Positions 34,326 through 44,667 of a stretch of 64,000 nucleotides of DNA are shown piece by piece. Origin of the DNA: Parasponia andersonii (Eukaryota > Streptophyta > Magnoliopsida > Rosales > Cannabaceae); NCBI GenBank assembly GCA_002914805.1, contig JXTB01000126.1:691441-755440 (forward strand), read 5' to 3'. The notes under the pieces are model-generated. The model had not been told where the DNA came from, did no database searches, and was given only the letters and a program-made list of their open reading frames with translations. The translations under genes and the position numbers were made by a program. The first letter of the stretch is position 1. Every line of letters starts with the position of its first letter.

Positions 34326-35519
34326 TCACCTAAGACCCTTGTGCCGGCACGGAAGGAAAGAAAAATATGACATTTTTTTTTTTAAGAAAAGGTAATCTCC
34401 CTCAAAGGCCTATAAATGTAACACATCTATTGTAACCCAAATGTACCCAGTAGCAAACTGAAAGAAGAGAAATAAAATAAAAAAGAGAGAAGAAAGAAAA
34501 GAAAGAAAAAATTGAGTGAAAATTTTCTCATATCAATATTTTGTGTTGACACTTATATTTAGCTCTAAAATTTTATATAATATTATTATTCATAATAAGT
34601 TATAGCATAAGTCTCTAACCATTAATTATTATATTGAGGTAATCACTTCTTTTGCTGCTGCCTCTCGCTCGTCCATGGCTGAAACCCTCTTTTCGCTTTT
34701 GTTGAATACAAATTTGTTTTGTTTTGTTTTTTTTTTTTCCTTTCATTTCGTTTCTTTAAATTACTTTGGGCTTTAAGGGCCACTGTTGGTCCAAGCCCAC
34801 AAAGATGGGGCAGACCCAACAATTATATACATAAGAGAAGTTTGGATTGGCCATCCGAGGTGCTTTTGGTTGGTTGTGGAAAGTCTTTGTGATATATCCT
34901 AAAATTTAGTTAAATTCTAAAGTTCGAATGCCGTAAAATAATATCTGAGATTAAAAATTTACTAAAATTGATGTCTTTTATTAATTTTTTAGTAATAAAA
35001 AGATTATAATATTTTTCATTAAAATTGATTTAATTTTTATTATTCTCTTTAATTTTGGCAGTATTATTATGTTTTACTTGTTAAAGTCAATTCAATGTAT
35101 CAATTTTCAGAAATTTTTAATTTCATAATATTAATTTGATGAGTCAAAATTTTAAGGTTTAAATTATAGAATACCAAAATTTTAAAGTATTTTTTTTTTG
35201 TAGTTCATCAGTTTGGGAATTAATGTGTTTTATATATGCATTTGAGATTTGATTCTTTTGAAATTGTTTGCAAGGAGTTCAACAAATGAATTAGTATGTC
35301 AAAGTAGAACATACTAAGAAAAAAACTTGGGAATGGGAAAGTTCCTGCCAATAGTAGTTGACATATTACCCCTTAATTATAAGTGGGAGGTTATTGATTC
35401 AACCATTTGAGAAGGTAGACAGAGTCGTTCACACCATTTAACTATGGGCTCGCTCTCTCTACAAATTGGGAGTTCACTTTCAAATCAACAAAGCAAAATT
35501 TCTCAACATCAATCGGCGA
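34326..35519. other. Intergenic, no gene
   Basis: Purine-rich and AT-rich DNA. About 34390-34640 resembles an LTR or promoter-like segment but lacks a partner copy or clear borders. Confidence 0.4.
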
Positions 35520-35750
35520 TATCTCCGATATGTTGGCAAAATCTATGGAAGGCAAAAAATCACCCCAAACAGTGGAGAATCTTTGCAAATGCGCTGCAAG
35601 TATAGTCCAGGCTTGCAATAATGTTTAATATTGGATCTAACTTACATTTAATCTGCGACAAACATGAAGAAACCATTTACCATCTCTTTTGGACGTGTGA
35701 GTTGTTCAAGCAAACCTGGTTTTCATCCATCTGGGGTATTCAAGTAGCTA
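35520..35750 (+). mobile_element. LINE fragment (zf-RVT end of ORF2)
   Basis: The forward frame reads W-Q-N-L-W-K-A-K-N-H-P-K-Q-W followed by C-D-K-H-E-E-T-I-Y-H-L-F-W-T-C and a terminal T-W. This is the zinc-binding zf-RVT region found at the 3' end of plant L1 ORF2. It is interrupted by a stop near the middle, and no other element parts are recognisable beside it. Confidence 0.72.
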
Positions 35751-36829
35751 TTCTGATTTCTTTTAATTTTCTACTATTTGTAGGGGAAATAATTGCATAG
35801 CATATAATACAACTGCTTAGGCCACTTCGACTCTTTTCTTTTTTTGTTGTTTTTCTGTTTATAATATTCATAATCTGGACCACAAGACTGCGAACGTAGC
35901 TTAGTTTGTTGTCGAGGGTGGTTTTGGATTTTCCTAGACTTTATTTGTTTTGTTTCTTTTTCGATGAAGTGTTTCTTTAGCAAAAGAAAAAAATACCTCA
36001 TAGTCTAATATTTTCTTGTATTTCCAATAACAATATGTTCTACTTTTACTTGGCAAGAAATTCGACAAAAGTAATAATTTCATGTCAGTATATTGCACTA
36101 ATGGGGGAAAGATACTAGTTTTGGGAGTATTAAGGACAACCATAATATAAATTATTTGCATTTCTTTTGAACTTCCCAACTGACACGCGAAAAAAGGACG
36201 AAAAGACCAAGGTAATTGAACTCTTTTTGCTTTTGTTGTGTTCTAGAATGTACTTTAGACTATTTCAAATAAATTTTTCGAACGCCTTTATCATGCTTCA
36301 AGTTTTACCAATTTGCGATGGCTAATTGTGGGTAACTTTGGTTGGAAAGGAGTTGGAAAGAAATAATAGAATTATTGAAGATGTTAAGGGGATATCTTAT
36401 CATTTTTTGTAACTTTTTCCATAGTATTTCTAATAGATTATCTGTATTTATTATAGAAAACAATTAATAATAGAATTTTAATTTTACTTTGTAGTACACT
36501 ACTAGACATATAAATTCAACTATGTCTTGTTATATTATTACAATATGTCGGACATTAGAATCCAAATTCATATTTGACCTATATGCTAAAGTCGCTAAAG
36601 ATTTAAAATTTATGTCTCTGGACAATTTTTAGACGAAAATACTGTTAAAAATTTTGAGCATATATATTTTTTTTTCCCTCAAATATAAGTTATCATCCCA
36701 ATTTCTTAGTTTAAATGTAATTAGTATAGTTTAAAATAGTTTGTTATCAAATTTTGAGATATTCTAAGGCAATTTATATGTGAAAAAATCAAATTCAAAT
36801 TAATTTTATTGATTTTTATTAATAATTTG
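35751..36829. other. Intergenic, AT-rich, no gene
   Basis: No supported coding frame. A short stretch near 36493 (actactagacatat) resembles one near 27119, and sequence near 37470-37530 resembles 27446-27510, hinting at a dispersed repeat with a poorly conserved centre. Confidence 0.4.
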
Positions 36830-37160
36830 CAAACTATCAAAAACTATCGAAATAGTATCAAAAATATCACTTGATCGAATTGGTATCGAAAACTACTGAA
36901 ATTTATCGAAAGTACTAATTTCATAAGAATTATATCGAAAATATCACTAGTGAAATAGAATCGAATTTTATCAAAAATACAACTTTTATCAGAATTTTGT
37001 CAAAAATATCACGTTCGTCAAAATTATATTGAACATATCACTATCAAAATTACATCAAAAATTATCAAAAAAAGCTATTTTCAACAAAACTTTATCAAAA
37101 ATACTAACTTTTTTTATAGAAATGTAACTTTTATCGAAAATCATTGAAAATCATCGAATA
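36830..37160. repeat. Degenerate repeat tract based on atcaaaaat / atcgaaaat
   Basis: About 330 bp dominated by variants of a 9-12 bp word (tatcgaaaat, atcaaaaatatcac, tttatcaaaaat) at irregular spacing. It is not a clean array and encodes nothing. Confidence 0.65.
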
Positions 37161-37888
37161 ATTTTGACAGTTATTGCGATTATATGTTAAAGCTCACAAC
37201 ATTTAACCCAAAATTGATTTTTAATATATAAATTACTTGAGAACATCTTGAAACCTTGTAATAAGCTATTTTAAGCTATGCTCATTTTCTATAAACTTTG
37301 CTTTCAAAATAGTATTGAACAATTTGACAATTTTTTTTTTTTAAGAAACTATGCCTTTTTTAAGGGACATTTTAGTCAAAGAGCATGCATTTCAAAGGTT
37401 TATTAACTTGGATAGAGGTCAAATTAGAATGTTTTCTGTGCATATATTGTCTAATTTCTCACCATAGAGGTATCTTCTTCCATTAAGGAACGAATTTCTC
37501 TTATTTTTACTTCATCAGGTCTTCTTTTCGCCTAATTAATAACTATTGCATTGTATGATAAATTCTCTCTATCTCTTATCTCTCTACTATTAACTTTTAT
37601 TGTTAAAGCTCTATGAGATTAAATCAAATGATTTAATCTAATAAAGGCAAAGAAGAACAACTACAAAATGACATTGACAAGTATAAAAACAAACACATCC
37701 ACAAAACGACATATTAAACATTGACATCCTCTTTAAAACGATGTTGATTTGAAAATGACAGTAAACAACATCGACGGTTGAAAGACAATTTACAAAAAAT
37801 TTAGAAAAGATATCGCATATTATAAACAAGGCTTAATCGTAGAAAAAACAACCAAAAATATATGTATCACGTTATAATATCCATAAAC

Positions 37889-38063
37889 AACCAAAAATCG
37901 GAACATATAGTAGTTCAGTAGGTATATATACACATATACCTAGTTACAACATCCATGTACCAAAGACGAAAAATCATATACAACCAAAAATTAGAACACA
38001 TACTAGTTTAGTTGGTACATATACACATGTACCAAGTTATAAAAGTCATGTACCAAACACAAA
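37889..38063. repeat. Two tandem copies of a ~93-bp unit
   Basis: Copies start at 37889 and 37982 with aaccaaaaat and share tatacacat, a tacc-agtta block and catgtaccaaa. They lie at the 3' end of the MULE remnant, read leftward. Confidence 0.75.
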
Positions 38064-38083
38064 AAAACTTATACAAAAAAAAA

Positions 38084-39190
38084 TTAGAACAGAAAAATAA
38101 ACATATCTGGGTTCGAACTCTTTAAAGCTGCCAAGAATGATAGAATCAAATAATAAGAGTCCTCCAGATAACCATCAACAACAGCATAAGCAAATTCCTG
38201 ACCAGTCCAAGCTTTAAAATGGCTAGCAATCCAAGCTTTAAAATGGCTAATGTTTACATGATACTTTATACGTATGTAATCAATAATGTCTTGGGGAATC
38301 ACTTGCCTATTCTTATATTCCTTAATTTTGTTCAAAATACACTCACAAACAAAATTGCTAGTCACCAACCTATGGTATAAACAACAATATCTAATGAGCA
38401 AGTATGCTCACTAATATACTTATGAATGATCCATAAGTCACTTTGTCTATACTTAGAAGCGTGAAAAGACCATGAACAATGTAAACCAATACATGCAATT
38501 GAAAGCTTATCCGGGCTAGACTTTACTGTTTTATACTCAAAATTCTTCTTCATTGCAAATAAACTCAGAGCCTTTTGCAACATCTTTTTATCAGCAAACA
38601 TATATTTTTCCTTCAGCTCATCCAAGTTGTTTGGGTCTACTAAATAACCTTCCATGTCATTAAAATTAGGAAAGTTGCTAAAAGTGGGAGTCAAAATGGA
38701 AGAAACAATAGATCTTCTAGCTTTGTGGGAAGATGAACCAACCTCAAATGTCATTGTTGAACCACTAAATTTAGAAGGTGAACCAACACCAAGAACACTT
38801 GTTCCACTCCCTAAAGAAGATGAACCAATAAGACCAAAAACTAATTGTGCTGATATTTATATCTTTGAAAGGTACCTCATCATAGGTAATGATGAGTGGA
38901 TACTTCATAGCATTATCATCCTTTGCCATATATAAAAACCAAGCTAATCCACTATCACTCTTAATTTCCAAAAGATTATTCCTAGAACCATCATAATCCA
39001 TGTCAATAAACAAATGAATTATATGTCTCAATCTATCAAGACCTAAATAAGGCTCTTTGAAAAGAAATTCAACAAACTCTAAATATATTGTCCATTCTTT
39101 AACCAACGAACTAGTGAATCTAAAATCAACGTACTTTTTATTATCATTCCAACAACCATTATAACAAATAATAATAGGTACCATTGCCAT
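38084..39190 (-). pseudogene. Mutator-like transposase remnant (N-terminal half, MuDR type)
   Basis: From the ATG at 39190 (M-A-M-V-P-I-I-I-C-Y-N-G-C-W-N) the product has the N-terminal region of plant MULE transposases, then the MuDR DNA-binding region: K-M-L-Q-K-A-L-S-L-F-A-M-K-K-N-F-E-Y-K, a C-x-W-x-F-H-A-S-K core, and S-E-H-T-C. The helper segment R-L-V-T-S-N-F-V-C-E-C-I and E-F-A-Y-A-V-V-D-G-Y follow, ending S-N-P-D-M. The segments lie in different frames, with frame changes near 38830 and near 38390. A 24-bp tandem duplication (about 38193-38240) doubles H-F-K-A-W. The catalytic DDE domain and zinc knuckle that should follow are absent, so it is a dead deletion derivative. Terminal repeats were not identified. 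Confidence 0.82.
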
Positions 39191-39419
39191 TCCTATTACA
39201 ACAAAATAAATAATTAACAAAATTTTGAATTTTAACAACACGGCCAAAAAAAAAAGAAATAGTATATAATTCTCTACATAACATAAATGAGAATATGTAC
39301 GAAAATTCATGTCACTGGAAATGAAAAAAGATAGAAATAAAATAACAAAATAACAAAATATCGAATATCTAAAGAACTTGGTATATAACCTCGTATATAA
39401 TGAAAAAAATTCCATATAC

Positions 39420-40327
39420 CAAGACTAAAAGTTAATAAACCTCAGAGTGTAAGAATAAGAGCTAGAAACAAAATAACAGTATCATATACTTAAAGTAATA
39501 ACAAGTTTTGTATAATAATAGTATCATATATTTAAAGTAATAATAGGTTTGTGTAATAACAGTAATAATAGATTTTGTGTAATGACAATATCATATACTA
39601 TTTTATAAATTTTTAGTCATGGTCAGGTTTTGTGTAATAACAGTATCATTGCTCTTATATAATGTTATTTTGTATAATAACAGTATCATATACCATGACA
39701 AACTTTTCATATACCACGGCAAAAAAATTATGAACCAAACAACAAAATAATTGACATAGTAATCAACAATAGCTATATAAAAGAAATATTATGTACCACA
39801 AAAAAACGTATATAAAAAGACTAAAAATTATGAACCAAATAAGAATATTAAATATCTTCAACATCTAAAACAATAGAACAACAGTAGTGTATACCACCAA
39901 AAAAATAAATATACCATTACAATAATAGTACATACCATGATAAAAAAATAATGAACCATTACTAATTATATAGTATAATTCCAAAAAAAGTAGCCACCAG
40001 AAAGAAAAATAAAGAATAAACTTAAATTAATAATAATTATAACACGAATAAGAAGCACAAATAAACATCTTCAAAAACATATACAATATAATCAATCAAA
40101 AAAAATATAAATATGATTAAAAAAAATCAAAATCAAGAAAACAATGCATATCTAACAAGATCAAATTGAAAGCTGAACTCGACCAATGCAAAGGAAGAAA
40201 TCGACCAAATCTACGGAGAAAATGAAGCAGAACTAGAAAAACACTAGGAATATGAAGATGAGCCCAAAAACGCCAGAAAAAAATAAAGTGAGCAAAAACA
40301 ATACTGAAAAACAATGCCTAGAGATGT
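39420..40327. other. MULE flank or intergenic, AT-rich with loose repeats
   Basis: The word aataacagtatcatat recurs several times between about 39468 and 39690. No coding frame is supported. This may be 5' sequence of the MULE. Confidence 0.4.
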
Positions 40328-40363
40328 GAGAGAGAGAGGGTGAGAGAGAGAGAGAGAGAGAGA
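40328..40363. repeat. GA microsatellite
   Basis: ag/ga dinucleotide run with one interruption (ggtgag), about 340-370 bp upstream of the small membrane protein gene. Confidence 0.9.
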
Positions 40364-40699
40364 ATCACAAAAGATTCAGAAAACCTAAACGGAAAAAACT
40401 GGAAATTTTAATTAAGGGCAAAATCGAAAAACAATAATATTTATTAGCTAATATTTTTTTTATAATTTTAAAACGGGTAGACATTTTGTTATAAATTAAA
40501 ATGAATGGACATCGACTAAGTCAAATTTAAAAAGATGTACATATATCACAATTTCTCTAAAAATAAGCCCAAAATGAAGTGGGCCAATGTGTTGAAAGTC
40601 CATTTTTAGCCACATGCCAGCTGCACATTGCACAGGCCTGTCTAAGAAGCAAAGGGGTAGGCCGGAGACGTACGGACTCGAGAGTAGCGTGGATGCAAA

Positions 40700-41621
40700 A
40701 TGAATCAGACGGCGGAGATGGAGGAAGAGGAGTACGAAGCTGAAGGTGATAGTGGCACTGGTACTGGTACTGGTGCGGGTAGTCCCAAAATTGTGACCCA
40801 CTGGTGGTGGGGTGCAGCCAGCGCTGGTCAACTGGGATTGGGCATAGCTTCCTTCAGAAGAGGCTACGCGGGACACTCCAACCTCATGCCCCTGAAAGCC
40901 TTCGCCGTCGCCTCCCTCTTCGTCGGCGCCGCCGCTTCCGCCTCCTTCGCTGCCCTTCATGCCTCTGGAATCCACAAGGTCTGTTTAGTAATTTCCCGCT
41001 TTCGGATCCCTCTTGTTCTTCGTAGCTTAATTGTATCAAATTAAAGGAAAAAAAGAAAAAGTTAGGATTGATGAATATGGTGGAGTCTGCTTTATGTTCC
41101 CTATTGCATTAATATGCCCAATCAAATGTATATTTGTAAAGGTCTGTGATTTCATATAGTCCACTTCATACATTATTATTACTTTACTATGAAGAATTAG
41201 TTTTAAATGCATCAATTATCATCCTTAGTGTGTGGGTTTTGTCTAGAATGCTCAATCATTTGCTCTCATGCTGGAAAAGACTTGCTTTTGTGGACCAAGA
41301 ATTAAGTTTAGTCTATGTCATTTGTGCCACATTTATTTATTTGTTTTTCAAATGCTCTGACATTTTGTGTTTAGAATTCTACAGTTTGGATATTGGTGTC
41401 ACAGGTATTTGCTTCTCTTTTTATTATGTACAATTCCTATCAGGATAAATCTTCTCTTCAGGCTCATGTGGTGAATTCTGCTGTACCATTAACTCTTCAA
41501 TTCTTTTCTTGATAATGCTCTAAACCCAATTCTTGTTTTCTCATAGGTGGAGGACATGATGGAAGTTGGTGCAAATATAAGGACTGGACTTGGGATTCGT
41601 CCAAGAGCTCGAGATGAATAA
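40700..41621 (+). CDS. Small conserved plant membrane protein, 117 residues
   Basis: Two exons: 40700-40978 (93 codons) and 41547-41621, with GT at 40979 and AG at 41545-41546, phase 0. An acidic, glycine-rich start (M-E-E-E-E-Y-E-A-E) precedes V-T-H-W-W-W-G-A-A-S-A-G-Q-L-G-L-G. Two hydrophobic stretches can be seen (about residues 36-50 and 66-90: A-F-A-V-A-S-L-F-V-G-A-A-A-S-A-S-F). The tail V-E-D-M-M-E-V-G-A-N-I-R-T-G-L-G-I-R-P-R-A-R-D-E is created by the splice, which supports the model. The ATG at 40718 is an alternative start. I recall similar short proteins across plants without a known function; the location (organelle or endomembrane) cannot be told from the sequence. The neighbours are a dead MULE upstream and DUO1 downstream on the same strand. 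Confidence 0.85.
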
Positions 41622-42309
41622 CAACATCATTTTTGTCTTTCAGTCCACATTTTCCCTTTTCCAAATTTCTGCATACGTACGAGGATCATGTTTGACATTG
41701 CAGCTGCAGGTTCTTGAAAATTCTGAAATAATGGGAAAATTTACCGCTGTCTCTTTTTCGATCACTTCACTTGTATCGTGTTTCAGACCAAATTCTCATT
41801 GCTGTCTGAATGCAGATCTTAATAACATTATTGGTGCAGAAACATAGTAAGAGAATACGTGTTACTGGAACAAAATAGAAATTATTCCTATTAGCTATTC
41901 ATTTTCAACATAGCTCCATGTTATTGGACTAGTAGAAACAATATGTTGTTATCTGGATTTAAACACTTTCTAGTTTCTACCCATAAATGCAAAATGAATA
42001 ATGGCGCTTAAAACTACTAGAATTATTTATATTTATAATTTTTCTTTTGAGAGGAATTGTATGTTTATAATTATCCATCATGAGACCAATTGTAATATTT
42101 CAGAAACTTTCAAATGTTTGGAGTAATTTCATAAACAATGTGGCTTTTTTCTTTCATAATTTTTTTTTCGCCCGAGTTTTTATTATTTATTTATTTTTTT
42201 AAGGGTGTGTTTATGGATCGAGAAAGGCCTATGTCAGTAATTTTACTCGCAATTTATCTTTTTTTTGAGGAAATTTTACTCACAATTTAAAACCAGAGAA
42301 AAGTAGGGA
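41622..42309 (+). other. Intergenic between the small membrane protein gene and the DUO1 promoter
   Basis: Includes the presumed 3' UTR of the upstream gene (to about 41850). No other gene is supported. Confidence 0.5.
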
Positions 42310-42356
42310 ACGTGGGGTAATTAGTGGGAGTAGTGGCTATAACCGCCCTTAACCGT
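42310..42356 (+). promoter_or_regulatory. ROD1-like male-germline cis-regulatory module of DUO1
   Basis: Within 47 bp and about 165-210 bp upstream of the DUO1 ATG lie three matches to DNGTGGV (acgtggg 42310-42316, tagtggg 42322-42328, tagtggc 42331-42337) followed by two tandem YAACYGY motifs (taaccgc 42340-42346, taaccgt 42350-42356). This is the published make-up of the eudicot ROD1 module: the DNGTGGV copies are needed for germline expression, and the YAACYGY repeats act as MYB sites through which DUO1 boosts itself. Motif presence is seen directly; function here is inferred. Confidence 0.82.
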
Positions 42357-42519
42357 CACTACCCCACGAAAGTCGATGTAAAATCTAAGATATTGAGTTT
42401 CACAACTCTCAAAAGACAAAATAAAACGAAAAAAACAGTGAAATAGAGGGACAGAGAGTCTGGTTGGAAGTGTAAGAGAATGCTTGTTGAAACGTGAGAA
42501 AAATATATAGTTGAGAGAA

Positions 42520-43956
42520 ATGGAAGGGAACAGGGAAGAAGGCATAAGAAAGGGGCCTTGGAAGGCTGAGGAAGATGAGGTACTGATTAACCATGTCAGG
42601 AAGTATGGCCCCAGAGACTGGAGCTCCATTCGATCCAAAGGCCTTCTTCGAAGGACCGGCAAGTCTTGCCGTCTCCGTTGGGTCAATAAGCTTAGACCCA
42701 ATTTGAAAAAGTAAGATCATTCATCACTTGCATTCTATTCTCTCTCTCTATTTCTCCTCGTTTATAGACATGAAAATAAATGTGTTACATATCAAAAGCG
42801 TGCATATCTAACATGGGGTTTCTGGAACATCGAATTTTCTTAGTGGATGCAAATTTTCATTGGAGGAGGAGAGGGTGGTGATCGAGTTGCAGGCACAATT
42901 TGGGAACAAATGGGCTAGAATAGCAACATATTTGCCTGGAAGAACCGATAACGATGTCAAGAATTTTTGGAGTAGTAGGCAGAAAAGGCTGGCAAGAATT
43001 CTGCAAACATCGCCAAATTCTTCCAAATCGCAGAAAAGCAAGGGGGACGGTCCCAGTTATCATGAGGTTCCCACTTTCGAGGTAAATGGAATCATTGTTG
43101 AAAGTTGAAACCATTTGGAGTTTGTTCTTGATGCAATTTTGGGGTCCTGCATTTATCTGATAAAGAGAATCTCTTACTTCCGGTTTTCAATCATTTTCTT
43201 TTATCACTTTCTGCACAATGACACTCTCGAGGATGGAAAAAAGAAACTCATTTTCCCTTTGTCCTCATCTTTAGATGATAAGAAAACAAAAGTAAGAACA
43301 AGGGTAGTGTGATGTATTTCTTTAGTTGGTGGATATAGCAATGTTAATTTTTGAGGAAGTCAGACTTTTCGTTGTATTATAGAAGTGCAAGGCCTCATGT
43401 TCTCCTTGTCTCTTGTTGGTAATGTAGTTTTTTTTCCCCCCATCCTTAGGCTCGAAATTTCTCTTCTTCATCAGGAGAATCGTCATCAAAGGTACTTCCA
43501 CGCTCTTCATCATGCATTCAGAACTCGGATATGATTAAAATGGTGCCGCTACCTGATCTAGTCAACCCTTCTAAACTGGTTAATTTTGATCAAGATCTTG
43601 GTCATCAACCAGAGTTCAACACTACAGAGAAGAATCTCTGCATTGGTTCGCAACCATTGATCCCTTTCCCTCCAGCTTTAAAGTCCCAGCCAGACCTCAC
43701 ATTTTCGTCGGAAAGCGAAGACCATTTGGCCAGATTCGGTGACCCTTATTTCGACGTGTTCGGCACTCTGGATGCTTTGAAGCTTGGAAATGAAGCAGAA
43801 CTTTCCTTTGGACCACCGTTTCTTGAACCAACGGAAAGTTGTAGAACTGGTGGAGCAATTGAGAAATTCGACACTACCCCTGATGTCTTCTTCGATGACT
43901 TCCCCGTAGACATGTTTGATCAAATTGAACTGCTTCCAAAATCATCACAGCAGTGA
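42520..43956 (+). CDS. DUO1: R2R3 MYB transcription factor DUO POLLEN 1
   Basis: Three exons: 42520-42710, 42844-43081 and 43450-43956, with GT..AG introns, giving 311 residues. R2 has tryptophans at 14, 34 and 54. R3 begins N-G-C-K-F-S with F in place of the first tryptophan and keeps W87 and W106. The stretches G-P-R-D-W-S-S-I-R-S-K-G-L-L and L-P-G-R-T-D-N-D-V-K-N-F-W-S-S-R-Q-K-R-L-A-R-I-L are essentially those of Arabidopsis DUO1 (At3g60460), and the acidic end F-F-D-D-F-P-V-D-M-F-D-Q is the DUO1-type activation tail. DUO1 switches on sperm-cell genes and generative-cell division in pollen. The codon nine bases upstream that aligns with the Arabidopsis ATG is TTG here, so I start at 42520. 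Regulation is by the ROD1-like promoter module and a miR159 site in exon 1. The phosphatase gene is convergent, with 711 bp between stops. Confidence 0.96.
42619..42639 (+). promoter_or_regulatory. miR159 complementary site in DUO1 exon 1
   Basis: The 21 bases start tggagctcc and end gatccaaa. They are complementary to the canonical plant miR159 sequence except for about three positions, some of them G:U pairs, with the seed and cleavage-centre region mostly paired. The site encodes W-S-S-I-R-S-K. Arabidopsis DUO1 has a known miR159 site at the same place. Confidence 0.82.
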
Positions 43957-44667
43957 CCAACACTTACATTACATCAAATTAATTGAACTTGTATTAGTTT
44001 CTTTAGCCCATAACTAGAACTTTGACAAGAAACTTGTGATGTGCCATTATTCCTTGTATCAAGTAGTCAAGACTTGTGTCACACTTTATTTTGCCTCTTT
44101 TGTCTATGGTCATGCGTAGCCTCTTTTTTTCATTTTATGGTAATCAATCATCTAAAATAAGTTCATTCTCTCGTATGAGAACTCTCTCTTTGAAAACTTC
44201 ATATTTCAGCACCATACTTTTTTATTTTATTTATTTTTTTATATTTATGTTTATAACTTTATTTATATTTATAACTTTATATTCTTGCTAAACAGTAAAG
44301 GAAAAGCCAAAACTTGTCTTTCAGCCCGAACACTCGGTCAACATCAATTAGCTACAATAATTATGTTGACTTCTTATGATAGAACGGAGGAGTAACATTC
44401 GTTTCCAATCAACAGTCACCAAAGCAGAACATAATCATTCTTCAGGAAAAAGCGACGCATATCTTATACAAAAGAAAACCTTCTTCTGCAGTTTCTTCTT
44501 TAATCACAACCCACAAAAGGGGCTAGCATCAAACCAAATACATGAAAACAAAACCACAGACTGATCAACTTCTTCATCCAACGACTGTTGACCCTCCAAA
44601 ATGAGTCTCAAAATAAAGGGTTCAGATGAAAAAAAGCATCCAATGCATCAAATAACGTTTATGGTAA

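Noticed and set aside
34390-34640. Possible LTR or promoter
   Set aside because: No partner copy, primer site or downstream gene; left as unassigned intergenic DNA.
42321-42720. Minus-strand open frames over DUO1 exon 1 and its promoter
   Set aside because: Antisense to a clear MYB exon; no domain.
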